Shown here in pieces: positions 7,981 to 15,697 of a DNA stretch of 64,000 bases. The stretch spans positions 324,739-388,738 of the forward strand of contig NZ_CYUO01000004.1 of NCBI RefSeq assembly GCF_001407835.1. Direction: 5' to 3'. The notes under the pieces were generated by a model. That model saw only the letters and a program-made list of their open reading frames with translations, was not told the DNA's origin and did no database searches. The translations under genes were made by a program, and so were the position numbers. Within the stretch, counting starts at the first letter, position 1. The number at the start of each line of letters is the position of its first letter. The stretch comes from Lagierella massiliensis. Its GTDB lineage: Bacteria > Bacillota > Clostridia > Tissierellales > Peptoniphilaceae.

Positions 7981-9459
7981 ATGAAAGAAGTAAGACTACG
8001 TTTTGCACCAAGTCCAACAGGATATGTACACATTGGTGGACTTAGGACTGCACTATATAATTATTTATATGCTCGTGGACAAAAGGGCAAATTTATTTTA
8101 AGAATTGAAGACACAGACAGAACAAGATATGTGGAAGGTGCCATCGAAAACCTTATTAGAGAACTTAAATGGGCAGGCATTGAAATTGACGAAGGAATAA
8201 GTCTTGATGAGTCTGGAAATATTATTGATGTGGGGGACTGCAAGCCATATATCCAATCAGAAAGAGTTAAGCAAGGCATTTATGACAAATATGTTGACAA
8301 GCTAATTGAAGAGGGAAAGGCTTACTATTGTTTCTGTACAAAGGAAAGACTTGACCACATAAGAGAAGCTCAAAAGGCAGATGGAAAGGTTGCAAAGTAC
8401 GACGGATTTTGTAGAGGAGTTTCCCTTGAAGAAGCTAAAGAGAGAATTGCAAATGGCGAAGAACATGTTGTCAGAATGAAACTTCCTGCAAACAAGGACA
8501 TCTCTTTTGATGATGCTATAAAGGGAAGGATTACAATAAACACAGATGACATGGACGACCAAGTTCTTATAAAGTCAGATGGATTTCCAACTTATCACTT
8601 TGCGGTAGTTGTAGACGACCACGAAATGGGAGTGACTCATGTTGTAAGGGGAGACGAGTGGCTTCCATCAACACCAAAGCACGTTTTTCTTTATGAAGCA
8701 TTAGGTTGGGAAGCACCAAAATATGTGCATCTACCTACTGTATTAAATAAATCTGGAAAGAAACTTTCCAAGAGAAATGACGATGCTTCTGTTGAAGATT
8801 TTAGAAAGAAAGGATACCTTCCAGAAGGACTTATAAACTATCTTGCTCTTGTTGGTTGGTCACCTGAAACAAATGAAGAAATACTTTCCATGGATGAACT
8901 TATTGATCAATTTAGTTTTGAAAGAGTTTCAAAATCTGGGGGAGTATTCGACAGTGAAAAGCTTGACTGGGTAAATGCCCACTATGTAAAAGCACTTGAA
9001 ATACCAAAGCTTGCTAAGTATATAAAACCATATATGATTGAAGCTGGTCTTATAGATGAAGATTTTTCTAATGAAAAACTTGAGCTAATAGCACAAACTT
9101 TCCAAGAATCAATTCACAAGTTCTCAGAAATAGTAGAACAATCAGAATTTTTATTTAAAGACAAAATAGAAATTGTAGAAGAAGATGCTATTGAAATGGC
9201 GTCAGGAGAGCAAGTTCCAAGCCTAATAGAAGCTTTCAAAGAGGAGCTTTCAACAGTGGATGAAGTAGATGAAGAGTTTGCTAAGACAATTATGAAAAAG
9301 ATTCAAAAGAAAACAGGAGTGAAGGGAAAGAATTTGTATATGCCAGTAAGAGCTGTCTTAACTGGAAATGTTCATGGACCTGAACTTGTAAATATTATTC
9401 AGATACTTGGAAAAGAAGGGCTTGAAAATAGGCTTAACCAATTCCATCAAGGAGAATAA
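7981..9459 (+). CDS. gltX: Glutamyl-tRNA synthetase
   Basis: A 492-aa cytosolic class I aminoacyl-tRNA synthetase that charges tRNA-Glu. In many Firmicutes it also mischarges tRNA-Gln for GatCAB; specificity cannot be read here. The ATP-binding signature is HIGG at residues 17-20 (RFAPSPTGYVHIGGLRTA). The second motif is KLSKR (in NKSGKKLSKRND). The zinc-type cluster CFC...YDGFC is present, matching the Cys-x-Cys...Tyr-x3-Cys pattern of bacterial GluRS. Length is normal. The start follows a GAAGGAG site. The next gene starts 1 base after the stop, so the two are co-transcribed. Confidence 0.97.
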   Translation: MKEVRLRFAPSPTGYVHIGGLRTALYNYLYARGQKGKFILRIEDTDRTRYVEGAIENLIRELKWAGIEIDEGISLDESGNIIDVGDCKPYIQSERVKQGIYDKYVDKLIEEGKAYYCFCTKERLDHIREAQKADGKVAKYDGFCRGVSLEEAKERIANGEEHVVRMKLPANKDISFDDAIKGRITINTDDMDDQVLIKSDGFPTYHFAVVVDDHEMGVTHVVRGDEWLPSTPKHVFLYEALGWEAPKYVHLPTVLNKSGKKLSKRNDDASVEDFRKKGYLPEGLINYLALVGWSPETNEEILSMDELIDQFSFERVSKSGGVFDSEKLDWVNAHYVKALEIPKLAKYIKPYMIEAGLIDEDFSNEKLELIAQTFQESIHKFSEIVEQSEFLFKDKIEIVEEDAIEMASGEQVPSLIEAFKEELSTVDEVDEEFAKTIMKKIQKKTGVKGKNLYMPVRAVLTGNVHGPELVNIIQILGKEGLENRLNQFHQGE

Positions 9460-9460
9460 T

Positions 9461-9982
9461 ATGAAAAATAAAGTGCTTACAGGAATTCTTCTAATATTTT
9501 TTTTAATAGCTCTGTTCTTCGCATCCTTTGTGCTTTTTAATAAGTACAACGAAACCTATAGCTACGATCAAGTAACTTCAGGGATTATTGACGGTCTTAA
9601 CTATAAAGATTTAAAGACAGAAGAAGTGGAAGATATATTGTTTTTTGTTGCCGAAGACCTTAAAGATAAAAAAGATTTAAAGGTTATGGTCTTCGAAAGG
9701 GATTTTTTGTTTAAATCGAGATATAGAAAAAAATATGAAGAAGAAAAAAGTGATGTTATTAGTAGTATTTACTATGGTACTGATAAAAGTGGTTATATCT
9801 TAGTGTTTGGAAGAAATACAGAAGAAAATCCAATAGATTCATTTGAAGTCGTATCAGAAAAAACTAAGAAGGTAGATGTTAAAGAAAAAGGAATCATCCT
9901 TGAAGTTATGCGAGGCAAAGCAAAGGATGTTAAAAATTTAAGAATTGAATATAATCAAAAAGAACAGGAAAAAACTAATTAG
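9461..9982 (+). CDS. Membrane-anchored hypothetical protein
   Basis: A 173-aa protein with one N-terminal transmembrane helix (about residues 5-26) and a soluble, Lys/Glu-rich external domain containing several Tyr-Lys-Asp segments. The chosen ATG at 9461 has an AAGGAG site 7 bases upstream. A longer frame from 9407 would overlap gltX and has no ribosome site. It is tightly coupled to gltX. The T-box leader of cysS begins right after its stop. No family recognised. Confidence 0.65.
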   Translation: MKNKVLTGILLIFFLIALFFASFVLFNKYNETYSYDQVTSGIIDGLNYKDLKTEEVEDILFFVAEDLKDKKDLKVMVFERDFLFKSRYRKKYEEEKSDVISSIYYGTDKSGYILVFGRNTEENPIDSFEVVSEKTKKVDVKEKGIILEVMRGKAKDVKNLRIEYNQKEQEKTN

Positions 9983-9986
9983 AATT

Positions 9987-10161
9987 TTTAGAGAGAAGCA
10001 GTTTGGTGAAATGCTTTAATTCAACTTAGAGGTATGCGCCTGTTATGAGAATTTAATACATTCCGGTTGAACCGTTAGAACTTTTAAGTGGAATAGATTT
10101 CTAATCAAATAGAGTGGAACCGCGGATTATTCGTCTCTTGCAATTGCAGGAGACTTTTTTT
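9987..10161 (+). promoter_or_regulatory. T-box leader of the cysS operon
   Basis: A tRNA-sensing transcriptional switch. The conserved T-box AGAGTGGAACCGCGG is at 10111-10125, followed by a terminator hairpin (10133-10154) and T run. Upstream lie a GAGAGAAG...GGTGAAA segment typical of Stem I and a small GGTTGAACC hairpin (about 10073-10083) in the Stem III position. A candidate specifier for cysteine, TGC, is at 10035-10037 (in GGTATGCGCC); a second TGC at 10012-10014 is less likely. Uncharged tRNA-Cys should stabilise the antiterminator and allow transcription of cysS-thyA-folA-pspC. Stem I looks short. The T-box call is firm; the exact specifier is inferred from the downstream gene. Confidence 0.9.
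10133..10161 (+). terminator. Regulated terminator of the T-box
   Basis: GTCTCTTGCA pairs with TGCAGGAGAC (one G·T pair), followed by seven T. It competes with the antiterminator that contains the T-box sequence. Confidence 0.88.
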
Positions 10162-10173
10162 ATAGGAGGAAAA

Positions 10174-11574
10174 ATGAAAGTATATAATACATTGACAAGA
10201 AAAAAAGAAGAGTTTGTACCGATAGAGAAAGGCAAAGTGGGAATCTATGTGTGTGGACCTACAGTATATAATTATATTCACGTTGGAAACGCAAGACCAA
10301 TGGTTGTGTTTGACACCTTAAGAAGATATTTCCAGTATAAGGGATACGAAGTAAAGTATGTAAGTAACTTTACAGATATTGATGACAAGATAATCGAAAA
10401 GGCAAAAAAAGAATCTATTGACTTTAAAGAGATAACAAAAAAGTATATTGCTGCATACCTTGATAATTCAAATGAACTTAACTTTGATGAAAAAGACACT
10501 ATTCATCCAAGAGCAACAGAATATATAGAAGAGATGATAGCCTTTGTGAAGGGCCTTGAAGACAAGGGAATTGCATATAATGTTGACGGAGATGTTTACT
10601 TTGACATTACAAAGGCCAAGGACTATGGAAAGCTTTCAAGAAAAAATATTGAAGAACTTCAAGCAGGAAAGAGAATAGAAGTTTCATCTGAAAAGAAAAA
10701 TGCCATGGACTTTGCCCTTTGGAAGAAGAGAAAAGAAGAATCAGAACCAGCGTGGAAGTCACCATGGGGCATGGGAAGACCAGGATGGCATTTAGAGTGT
10801 TCAGTAATGTCACAGTCCATCCTTGGAGACACCATCGACATTCACGCAGGTGGAGAAGACTTACAGTTTCCACATCATGAAAATGAAATTGCACAGTCAG
10901 AGTCACTTCACGACAAGGACTTTGCAAACTATTGGATGCACAACTCCATGATTACAGTGGACAATGAAAAAATGAGTAAGTCCAAGGGTAATTTCTTTTT
11001 ACTAAACGACATTAGAGAAGAGTACGACCTTGAAGTTGTAAGATTTTGGTTACTTTCAGTTCACTATAGAAAGCCAATTAACTTTAGTCAAGAGGTTATG
11101 CAGGCAACTAAAAATGGTCTTGAAAGAATTTATAATGGAAAGAAAAAGCTAATAGAACTTCTTGCAAATGCAAAGACTGGAGAACTTGAGGGAAATTTAT
11201 CAGAAGAAATAGACCAAATAGTTAAAAATTTTGAAGTTGCCATGGACGATGATCTAAACACAGCTGATGCAATAACTGCAGTTTATGATTTAATTAAATT
11301 TGCAAACACAAATCTTGATGAAAACTCCTCAAAAGAGATTATAGAAAAGACATTAAACACATTAAATAAACTTTCTGATGTTTTAGGAATCTTAAAAAGA
11401 GAAGAAAAAGAAGAAAATTTAGACGAGTATGTTGAAAAGATGATTCAAGAAAGAACCGACGCAAGAAAGGCAAAAGATTTTGCAAAGGCAGATGAAATTA
11501 GAGACAAATTATTAGAAATGGGTATAAAATTAAAGGATACAAGACAAGGAGTTACTTGGGAAAAAATAAAGTAG
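10174..11574 (+). CDS. cysS: Cysteinyl-tRNA synthetase
   Basis: A 466-aa class I synthetase charging tRNA-Cys in the cytosol. The chosen ATG at 10174 follows ATAGGAGGA; an upstream frame to 10114 would run through the T-box terminator and is not the real start. Visible elements are zinc ligand Cys27 in YVCGPTVYN, the ATP motif HVGN at 36-39, GWHLECSVMSQ and HHENEIAQSE (the remaining zinc ligands), and KMSKSKGN. The C-terminal anticodon-binding helices carry ERTDARKAKDFAKADEIRD. It heads an operon with thyA 9 bases downstream, under T-box control. Cysteine starvation would therefore also raise thymidylate and folate enzymes, an unusual coupling. Confidence 0.97.
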   Translation: MKVYNTLTRKKEEFVPIEKGKVGIYVCGPTVYNYIHVGNARPMVVFDTLRRYFQYKGYEVKYVSNFTDIDDKIIEKAKKESIDFKEITKKYIAAYLDNSNELNFDEKDTIHPRATEYIEEMIAFVKGLEDKGIAYNVDGDVYFDITKAKDYGKLSRKNIEELQAGKRIEVSSEKKNAMDFALWKKRKEESEPAWKSPWGMGRPGWHLECSVMSQSILGDTIDIHAGGEDLQFPHHENEIAQSESLHDKDFANYWMHNSMITVDNEKMSKSKGNFFLLNDIREEYDLEVVRFWLLSVHYRKPINFSQEVMQATKNGLERIYNGKKKLIELLANAKTGELEGNLSEEIDQIVKNFEVAMDDDLNTADAITAVYDLIKFANTNLDENSSKEIIEKTLNTLNKLSDVLGILKREEKEENLDEYVEKMIQERTDARKAKDFAKADEIRDKLLEMGIKLKDTRQGVTWEKIK

Positions 11575-11583
11575 GAGAGTTAT

Positions 11584-12414
11584 ATGAGTAGAGCTGATGA
11601 TATTTTTATAAAGATGTGCAAAGACATATTAGAAAACGGATATTCTTCCGAAGGACAAAAGGTAAGACCACATTGGAAAGATGGCACACCTGCTCATACT
11701 ATTAAAACCTTTGGAGTTGTAAATCGATATGATTTGTCAAAAGAATTTCCAATACTAACCCTTAGACCAACACCACTTAAACTTACCGTGGATGAACTGC
11801 TTTGGATTTGGCAAAAAAAGTCAAATAGAGTAAGTGAGCTGAAGTCTTCAATTTGGGACAGTTGGACAGATGAAAATGGAACTATTGGAAAGGCATATGG
11901 TTATCAGCTTGGAGTTAAGCATAAATATAAAGAAGGCGAGTTTGACCAAGTTGACAGAGTGCTTTACGACTTAAAAAACAATCCATATTCAAGACGCATT
12001 ATGACAAACCTTTATAACTTTGAAGATCTACATGAGATGCAGCTTTATCCATGTGCATACTCAGTTACCTTCAACGTTACAGGAAATAAATTAAATGCAA
12101 TATTAAATCAACGTTCACAAGACATATTGGCAGCAAACAACTGGAATGTTGTGCAATATGCAGTTCTTGTCCATATGTTTGCCCAAGTTTCAGATCTTGA
12201 AGTAGGAGAACTCGTTCATGTAATAGCTGACGCACATATATACGACAGGCATGTACCGATTATAGAAGAACTTATAAAAAGAGAATCCTTTGAAGCACCT
12301 AAGTTTGAAATCAATAAAAAAATAAAAGACTTTTACGAATTTACAACAGATGACTTTAAACTTATTGATTATAAAGCGGGGTCTCAAATTAAAGATATAC
12401 CCGTAGCAATTTAA
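11584..12414 (+). CDS. thyA: Thymidylate synthase (ThyA type)
   Basis: Converts dUMP to dTMP with methylene-THF, producing dihydrofolate for the adjacent folA product. The 276-aa length fits bacterial ThyA. The catalytic cysteine is Cys157 in MQLYPCAYSVTFNV, followed by the substrate-binding NQRSQDILAANNWNVVQY and HVIADAHIYDRHV near the C-terminus. The motif around the cysteine (LYPCAY instead of LPPCH) is divergent, as in a clostridial subgroup. The gene sits 9 bases after cysS with a GGAGAG site and 10 bases before folA. Confidence 0.93.
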   Translation: MSRADDIFIKMCKDILENGYSSEGQKVRPHWKDGTPAHTIKTFGVVNRYDLSKEFPILTLRPTPLKLTVDELLWIWQKKSNRVSELKSSIWDSWTDENGTIGKAYGYQLGVKHKYKEGEFDQVDRVLYDLKNNPYSRRIMTNLYNFEDLHEMQLYPCAYSVTFNVTGNKLNAILNQRSQDILAANNWNVVQYAVLVHMFAQVSDLEVGELVHVIADAHIYDRHVPIIEELIKRESFEAPKFEINKKIKDFYEFTTDDFKLIDYKAGSQIKDIPVAI

Positions 12415-12424
12415 GGAGTGAAAG

Positions 12425-12934
12425 ATGAAAGCTATAGTAGCTGTAGACAATAACTGGGGAATCGGAAGAGACAACGATATGTTGATTTCAATTCCCGACG
12501 ACATGAGATTCTTTGTAGACCAGACGACAAATAAAGTTGTGGTTATGGGTAGAAACACATTGGAGTCACTACCAGGAGGAAGACCACTAAAGAATAGAAT
12601 CAATATAGTTGTTTCAAAAAGTATGGATGAAAGAGAAAATGTAATTACTGTAAGAAGTTTAGAAAAAGCTTTGAAAGAAATAAAAAAATATGATCCAGAT
12701 AAAGTTATGATTATTGGAGGAGACTCCATATACAAACAGTTTATAGACTATTGTGATGAGTGCATAGTCACAAAGATTCACGAAGAATTTTCAGATGTGG
12801 ACTGTTACTTTCCAAATCTTGACGAAGAAGAAAATTGGGAACTTGAAACAAGCACAATAAATTATAACTGGGAAAAAATTCAATATAACTTTAATTGGTA
12901 TAAGAATAAAAAAGTAAAAGAGATAGAGGTGTAA
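12425..12934 (+). CDS. folA: Dihydrofolate reductase
   Basis: Reduces dihydrofolate to THF with NADPH; 169 aa, the usual size. Motifs: VDNNWGIGRDNDMLISIPDDM (folate pocket, with the Asp of IPDDM in the acidic position), VVMGRNTLESLPGGRPLKNRINIVVS (NADPH site) and VMIIGGDSIYKQF. Its location right after thyA, whose reaction produces DHF, is the classic arrangement. It is spaced 10 bases from thyA, with AAGGAG, and 1 base from the PspC gene. Confidence 0.95.
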   Translation: MKAIVAVDNNWGIGRDNDMLISIPDDMRFFVDQTTNKVVVMGRNTLESLPGGRPLKNRINIVVSKSMDERENVITVRSLEKALKEIKKYDPDKVMIIGGDSIYKQFIDYCDECIVTKIHEEFSDVDCYFPNLDEEENWELETSTINYNWEKIQYNFNWYKNKKVKEIEV

Positions 12935-12935
12935 A

Positions 12936-13202
12936 ATGAAGAAAAAATTATACAAAGTAAGAGATGGAAAGATGGTGTCAGGAGTATGTCTTGGACTATC
13001 AGAATATTTTGACGTTGACGTTTCAATCGTTAGAATAATTACAGCAGTATTAGGACTATGCTATTTTGCAGGAGTTGTAATGTATATAGTTGCAGCGATA
13101 GTTCTTCCTTGGAAAGAAGACATCTATCCACACGACACAAACATTAGAGACAACAGCTATTCACAAAATAGAAATGATGATGACTATATAGACATTGAAT
13201 AA
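12936..13202 (+). CDS. PspC-domain membrane protein
   Basis: An 88-aa protein with the PspC fold: LYKVRDGKMVSGVCLGLSEYFDVDVSIVR, followed by a transmembrane helix (about 33-60) ending LPWKED, and a short hydrophilic tail rich in Asp/Asn. PspC proteins sense or protect against membrane stress. The partner proteins PspA/PspB are not nearby. It is the last gene of the T-box operon, followed by a terminator. Its link with folate metabolism is unclear and may be only positional. Confidence 0.88.
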   Translation: MKKKLYKVRDGKMVSGVCLGLSEYFDVDVSIVRIITAVLGLCYFAGVVMYIVAAIVLPWKEDIYPHDTNIRDNSYSQNRNDDDYIDIE

Positions 13203-13205
13203 TAA

Positions 13206-13235
13206 GGTTTCAGCCTAAGGGCTGAGACTTTTTTA
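13206..13235 (+). terminator. Terminator of the cysS-thyA-folA-pspC operon
   Basis: GTTTCAGCC pairs with GGGCTGAGAC around TAA, followed by six T. Confidence 0.88.
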
Positions 13236-13401
13236 CTATAAAGATTACTATAATGTGTAAAAATTTGTGTTTTAATAAGGAAATAATCCACTTTTAATTT
13301 AGAAAACTTGTTTGAATTAGTTTTCATAGGGTAGATATAAAACTGGAGGCAAGTTAAACTTGTTTAAAATAAAAAATTATTAAAAATATTAGGAGGATTT
13401 T

Positions 13402-13908
13402 ATGGACAACAAAAAATTACTTGAATTATTAAACAAACAATATAACTTTGAAATAGAATCAGCATACATCTATAAGGCTATGTCATTATGGGCTGCAAAA
13501 GAAAATTGGCCTGGAGTTGCAAACTTTTTACATCAACAAGCTTTAGAAGAAATGTTTCATGCAAGCAAACTACAAAACTATCTTTTAGACATTGACTATG
13601 ATGTAAAACTTACATCAATAGCTGAACCAAAAGCAGAATATAGTTCATTAAAAGAAGTCTTTACAGAAGCTTTAGAACATGAAAAACAAGTTACTTCAAA
13701 CTTCATGGAAATAATGAAAGAAGCTAAAGAAGTTTCGGATTACCAAACAGAAATACAAGCACAATGGTTTTTAACAGAACAAGTTGAAGAAGAAGCAACA
13801 TTTAATGACCTTATTCTAACATTAGAAAGAATAAATGACTCAGCAGCAGGACTTTTCCAATTTGATGCACAACTTGCACAAAGAAGCTTTAGCAAACCAC
13901 AAGCATAG
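13402..13908 (+). CDS. ftnA: Ferritin (non-heme iron storage)
   Basis: A 168-aa four-helix-bundle ferritin that oxidises and stores iron in a cytosolic 24-mer. The ferroxidase-type residues are arranged as in FtnA: EIESAYIYKAM, ALEEMFHASKLQNYL (Glu-x2-His) and FLTEQVEEEATFNDLI. Length is normal, and a strong AGGAGG site precedes the start. It lies 12 bases before engB. Upstream, GTTTGA at 13310-13315 and GGGTAG at 13329-13334 are 13 bases apart and loosely resemble the stress-promoter pattern seen elsewhere in the window. Confidence 0.94.
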   Translation: MDNKKLLELLNKQYNFEIESAYIYKAMSLWAAKENWPGVANFLHQQALEEMFHASKLQNYLLDIDYDVKLTSIAEPKAEYSSLKEVFTEALEHEKQVTSNFMEIMKEAKEVSDYQTEIQAQWFLTEQVEEEATFNDLILTLERINDSAAGLFQFDAQLAQRSFSKPQA

Positions 13909-13920
13909 ATTTTAAGAAAC

Positions 13921-14526
13921 ATGAAAATAAAAAGTGCAGAGTTGGAAGCTATCGCTGCAACTTTAAAACAGTATCCACAAAATAATGTACCAGAGATAGC
14001 CCTTGCTGGGCGTTCCAATGTTGGTAAGTCAAGTTTTATAAATGCATTTATAAATAGAAAAAACCTGGCAAGAACAAGTTCAAAACCAGGCAAGACAAGA
14101 ACAGTCAACTTTTATAATATAAATCATGAGTTTAGACTAGTGGACCTACCAGGATATGGATATGCGGCAGTGTCGAAATCAGAAAAAGATAACTGGGCAA
14201 AAATTATAGAAACCTATTTAAATAATAGAACAAATCTTTATGAGACAGTTTTGATAGTTGACATACGTCATGATCCAACTGTACAGGATAAGCAAATGTA
14301 TAACTGGATAAAGGAAATAGGATTTACAGGCTTTGTCATTGCAAGTAAAGCGGATAAGGTAGCTAAGTCAAAGTATGGACAATATGTAAAAAACATTGCA
14401 AAGGTACTTGAAATAGACGATAGAGATTTGATTATTCCATTTAGCGCAGACAGTAAAGCTAACCTTGACTTGGTACATGAACAATTTGAAAATATAATAA
14501 AATATGGAAGTGGATTCGAAGAATAA
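13921..14526 (+). CDS. engB: Ribosome biogenesis GTPase EngB/YsxC
   Basis: A 201-aa essential GTPase needed for 50S subunit assembly. The P-loop GRSNVGKSS is at residues 30-38, the G2/G3 region reads KPGKTRTVNFYNI...LVDLPGYGYA, and G4 reads ASKADKVAKSK. Lengths and spacing match YsxC. It follows ferritin by 12 bases without a good ribosome site of its own, so coupling to ferritin translation is likely. A strong terminator follows. Confidence 0.96.
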   Translation: MKIKSAELEAIAATLKQYPQNNVPEIALAGRSNVGKSSFINAFINRKNLARTSSKPGKTRTVNFYNINHEFRLVDLPGYGYAAVSKSEKDNWAKIIETYLNNRTNLYETVLIVDIRHDPTVQDKQMYNWIKEIGFTGFVIASKADKVAKSKYGQYVKNIAKVLEIDDRDLIIPFSADSKANLDLVHEQFENIIKYGSGFEE

Positions 14527-14558
14527 GATTTAGATTTTTTCATGATTTTTCTTCTTTT

Positions 14559-14597
14559 AATAGAAAGGACTCTGATAAAGAGTTCTTTCTATTTTTA
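14559..14597 (+). terminator. Terminator of ferritin-engB
   Basis: ATAGAAAGGACTCT pairs with AGAGTTCTTTCTAT (one G·T) around GATAA, with T's following. Confidence 0.88.
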
Positions 14598-14688
14598 TAC
14601 TAAAAAACAAGAAATAGAAACTAACACTTTAAACTATTAAATTATTGTAATAATTTGTTGAAAAAATATAAAAAATTGCTCTAAAAAT

Positions 14689-14747
14689 GTTTAAAATAAA
14701 AAAAGTGGGTATTAATATAATACAAACCGATAACCATTAAATGGTTA
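14689..14747 (+). promoter_or_regulatory. Stress-type promoter with overlapping palindromes
   Basis: GTTTAA at 14689-14694, exactly 12 bases, then GGGTAT at 14707-14712: the layout of a SigB promoter. A vegetative TATAAT overlaps at 14716-14721. GTATTAATATAATAC (14709-14723) is a palindrome covering both -10 elements. TAACCATTAAATGGTTA (14731-14747) is a second palindrome at the predicted start of transcription. The first could be an operator; the second a 5' hairpin or operator. Confidence 0.5.
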
Positions 14748-15023
14748 CCCAACTAAAAATAAAAAGAAATACAAATATTTATTTAGTTTGAGATGTTAAA
14801 CTTTTTATGAGATTGTATTTTAGTAAATGGATTTGGTAATCGGTTTTTAATATATAATCCTAAAGTTATTACAGATATACAGAGGATTTTAAAGAATTAA
14901 CAAAAGAAAAATAAGAAGAGAAGGGATTTGATAGTTGTGATAGAACCTAAAAGTGAATGTTGGAGTAACCATAGGTAGTGGAAGTTATTAACACATAGAC
15001 GTTAATAACTTCCACATTTTTTT
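14728..15023 (+). ncRNA. Candidate non-coding RNA, about 300 nt
   Basis: No gene is visible between engB and the PuuR-like regulator, but a transcription unit is. It is bounded by the promoter elements ending at 14721 and a perfect 15-bp terminator at 14978-15015. AAACCGATAACC (about 14724-14735) can pair with GGTAATCGGTTT (about 14836-14847) with one mismatch, suggesting a folded domain. The only notable short frame is 13 codons from GTG at 14937, ending TAG at 14976-14978 against the terminator stem. No known RNA family was recognised; tmRNA, RNase P, SRP and 6S signatures are absent. Confidence 0.45.
14978..15023 (+). terminator. Very strong terminator in the gene-free region
   Basis: GTGGAAGTTATTAAC pairs perfectly over 15 bp with GTTAATAACTTCCAC around an 8-base loop, followed by a T run. 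No annotated gene precedes it closely, which points to an upstream RNA gene. Confidence 0.88.
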
Positions 15024-15028
15024 GTTTT

Positions 15029-15134
15029 GTAGGGTTTCACCCTACCACCGTATTATTTTTATTTACATAGTTGTTTTTTTTTATTTTTTTGTAGGTCTGT
15101 GACCTACTACTTCATTATTTTTAATATAGTTATT
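15029..15134. repeat. Two tandem degenerate hairpin repeats
   Basis: Unit 1: GTAGGGTTTCACCCTAC (15029-15045), followed by an ATTATTTTTA...TAGTTGTT tail. Unit 2: GTAGGTCTGTGACCTAC (15091-15107), followed by ATTATTTTTA...TAGTTATT. Stem sequences differ but compensate, and the tails align. This looks like a REP-type intergenic palindrome that has duplicated. Confidence 0.55.
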
Positions 15135-15142
15135 CGTTTAAC

Positions 15143-15194
15143 CAAGGGGAAAGATAAGAAACCTTTTCGTATGGTTTCTATCGCTTTCCCCTTG
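15143..15194. repeat. Long imperfect palindrome
   Basis: CAAGGGGAAAG pairs perfectly with CTTTCCCCTTG, with an inner stem AGAAACC/GGTTTCT and a small internal loop. It makes a 52-base hairpin. No gene is next to it and no T run follows, so it is not a simple terminator. Confidence 0.6.
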
Positions 15195-15223
15195 AAATCC
15201 CCTTTTTCTTACCTTCCAAACGA

Positions 15224-15244
15224 TTCAGGACTGGCCGTCCTGAA
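15224..15244. repeat. Short perfect palindrome
   Basis: TTCAGGAC pairs with GTCCTGAA around TGGCC, inside the palindrome-rich gene-free region. Confidence 0.5.
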
Positions 15245-15367
15245 AACCTGCTTAGTAAGAGGAAGAAAATCTTGTTGGATTTTCTTTGGGTTTTTAAATC
15301 ATACTTTGAGCGTTATTACACTATTAAATTTATTCTATTCCTTCAACATATACTTTGCATAGAGATG

Positions 15368-15490
15368 TTTCGACTCGCTACGCTCGCTCAACATGACAGT
15401 GGCGACATGTTTTCATTGTAATAGAGAGAAATCCTATTTTGAATGTCATTATGAGCGAAAATTTTTTCTTTGCAAAAATTTAAGTCGAAA
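15368..15490. repeat. Inverted-repeat element with TTTCGACT...CGCTCA...ATGACA arms
   Basis: The left arm carries TTTCGACT (15368), CGCTCA (15385) and ATGACA (15393). The right arm carries their complements in mirrored order: TGTCAT (15444), TGAGCG (15452) and AGTCGAAA (15483). The arm motif resembles short intergenic repeats scattered through many bacterial genomes. The GC-rich left arm stands out from the AT-rich surroundings. Confidence 0.5.
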
Positions 15491-15615
15491 GATATCAGTT
15501 GCTTTTCTATGAAAAACAACTGTAAAAGAATCGTGATTTATTTTTAATTTGCAAATTCGTTTCATATCCTTGTTTAATATTTTAAGTAAAAATTTAACTT
15601 TTATTAAATTTTCTG

Positions 15616-15678
15616 TTGTATTTTTTTGAAACATTGTTATAATAGGAATTAGGTTTAATATAGTAAACAAATTGTTTA
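15616..15678 (+). promoter_or_regulatory. Promoter and candidate operator of the puuR-pot operon
   Basis: TTGTAT at 15616-15621, 16 bases, TATAAT at 15638-15643. TAAACAAATTGTTTA at 15664-15678 is a perfect 6-bp palindrome just downstream, and GTTTAATAT occurs twice (about 15653 and 15674). These are plausible binding sites for the HTH-cupin regulator encoded by the first gene. Confidence 0.55.
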
Positions 15679-15697
15679 ATATCATATGGGAGGAAGT

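Noticed and set aside
10114-10173. N-terminal extension of CysS by 20 codons
   Set aside because: It would begin inside the T-box sequence and run through the terminator; ATG 10174 has the ribosome site and matches family length.
15029-15244. The serial hairpins as a CRISPR array
   Set aside because: Repeats are few, unlike one another, palindromic with different stems, and not evenly spaced; no cas genes are near.
15099-15362. An 87-codon open frame in the gene-free region
   Set aside because: It runs through three palindromic repeats, has no ribosome site at its start, and shows no protein-like pattern; the hairpins explain the sequence better.
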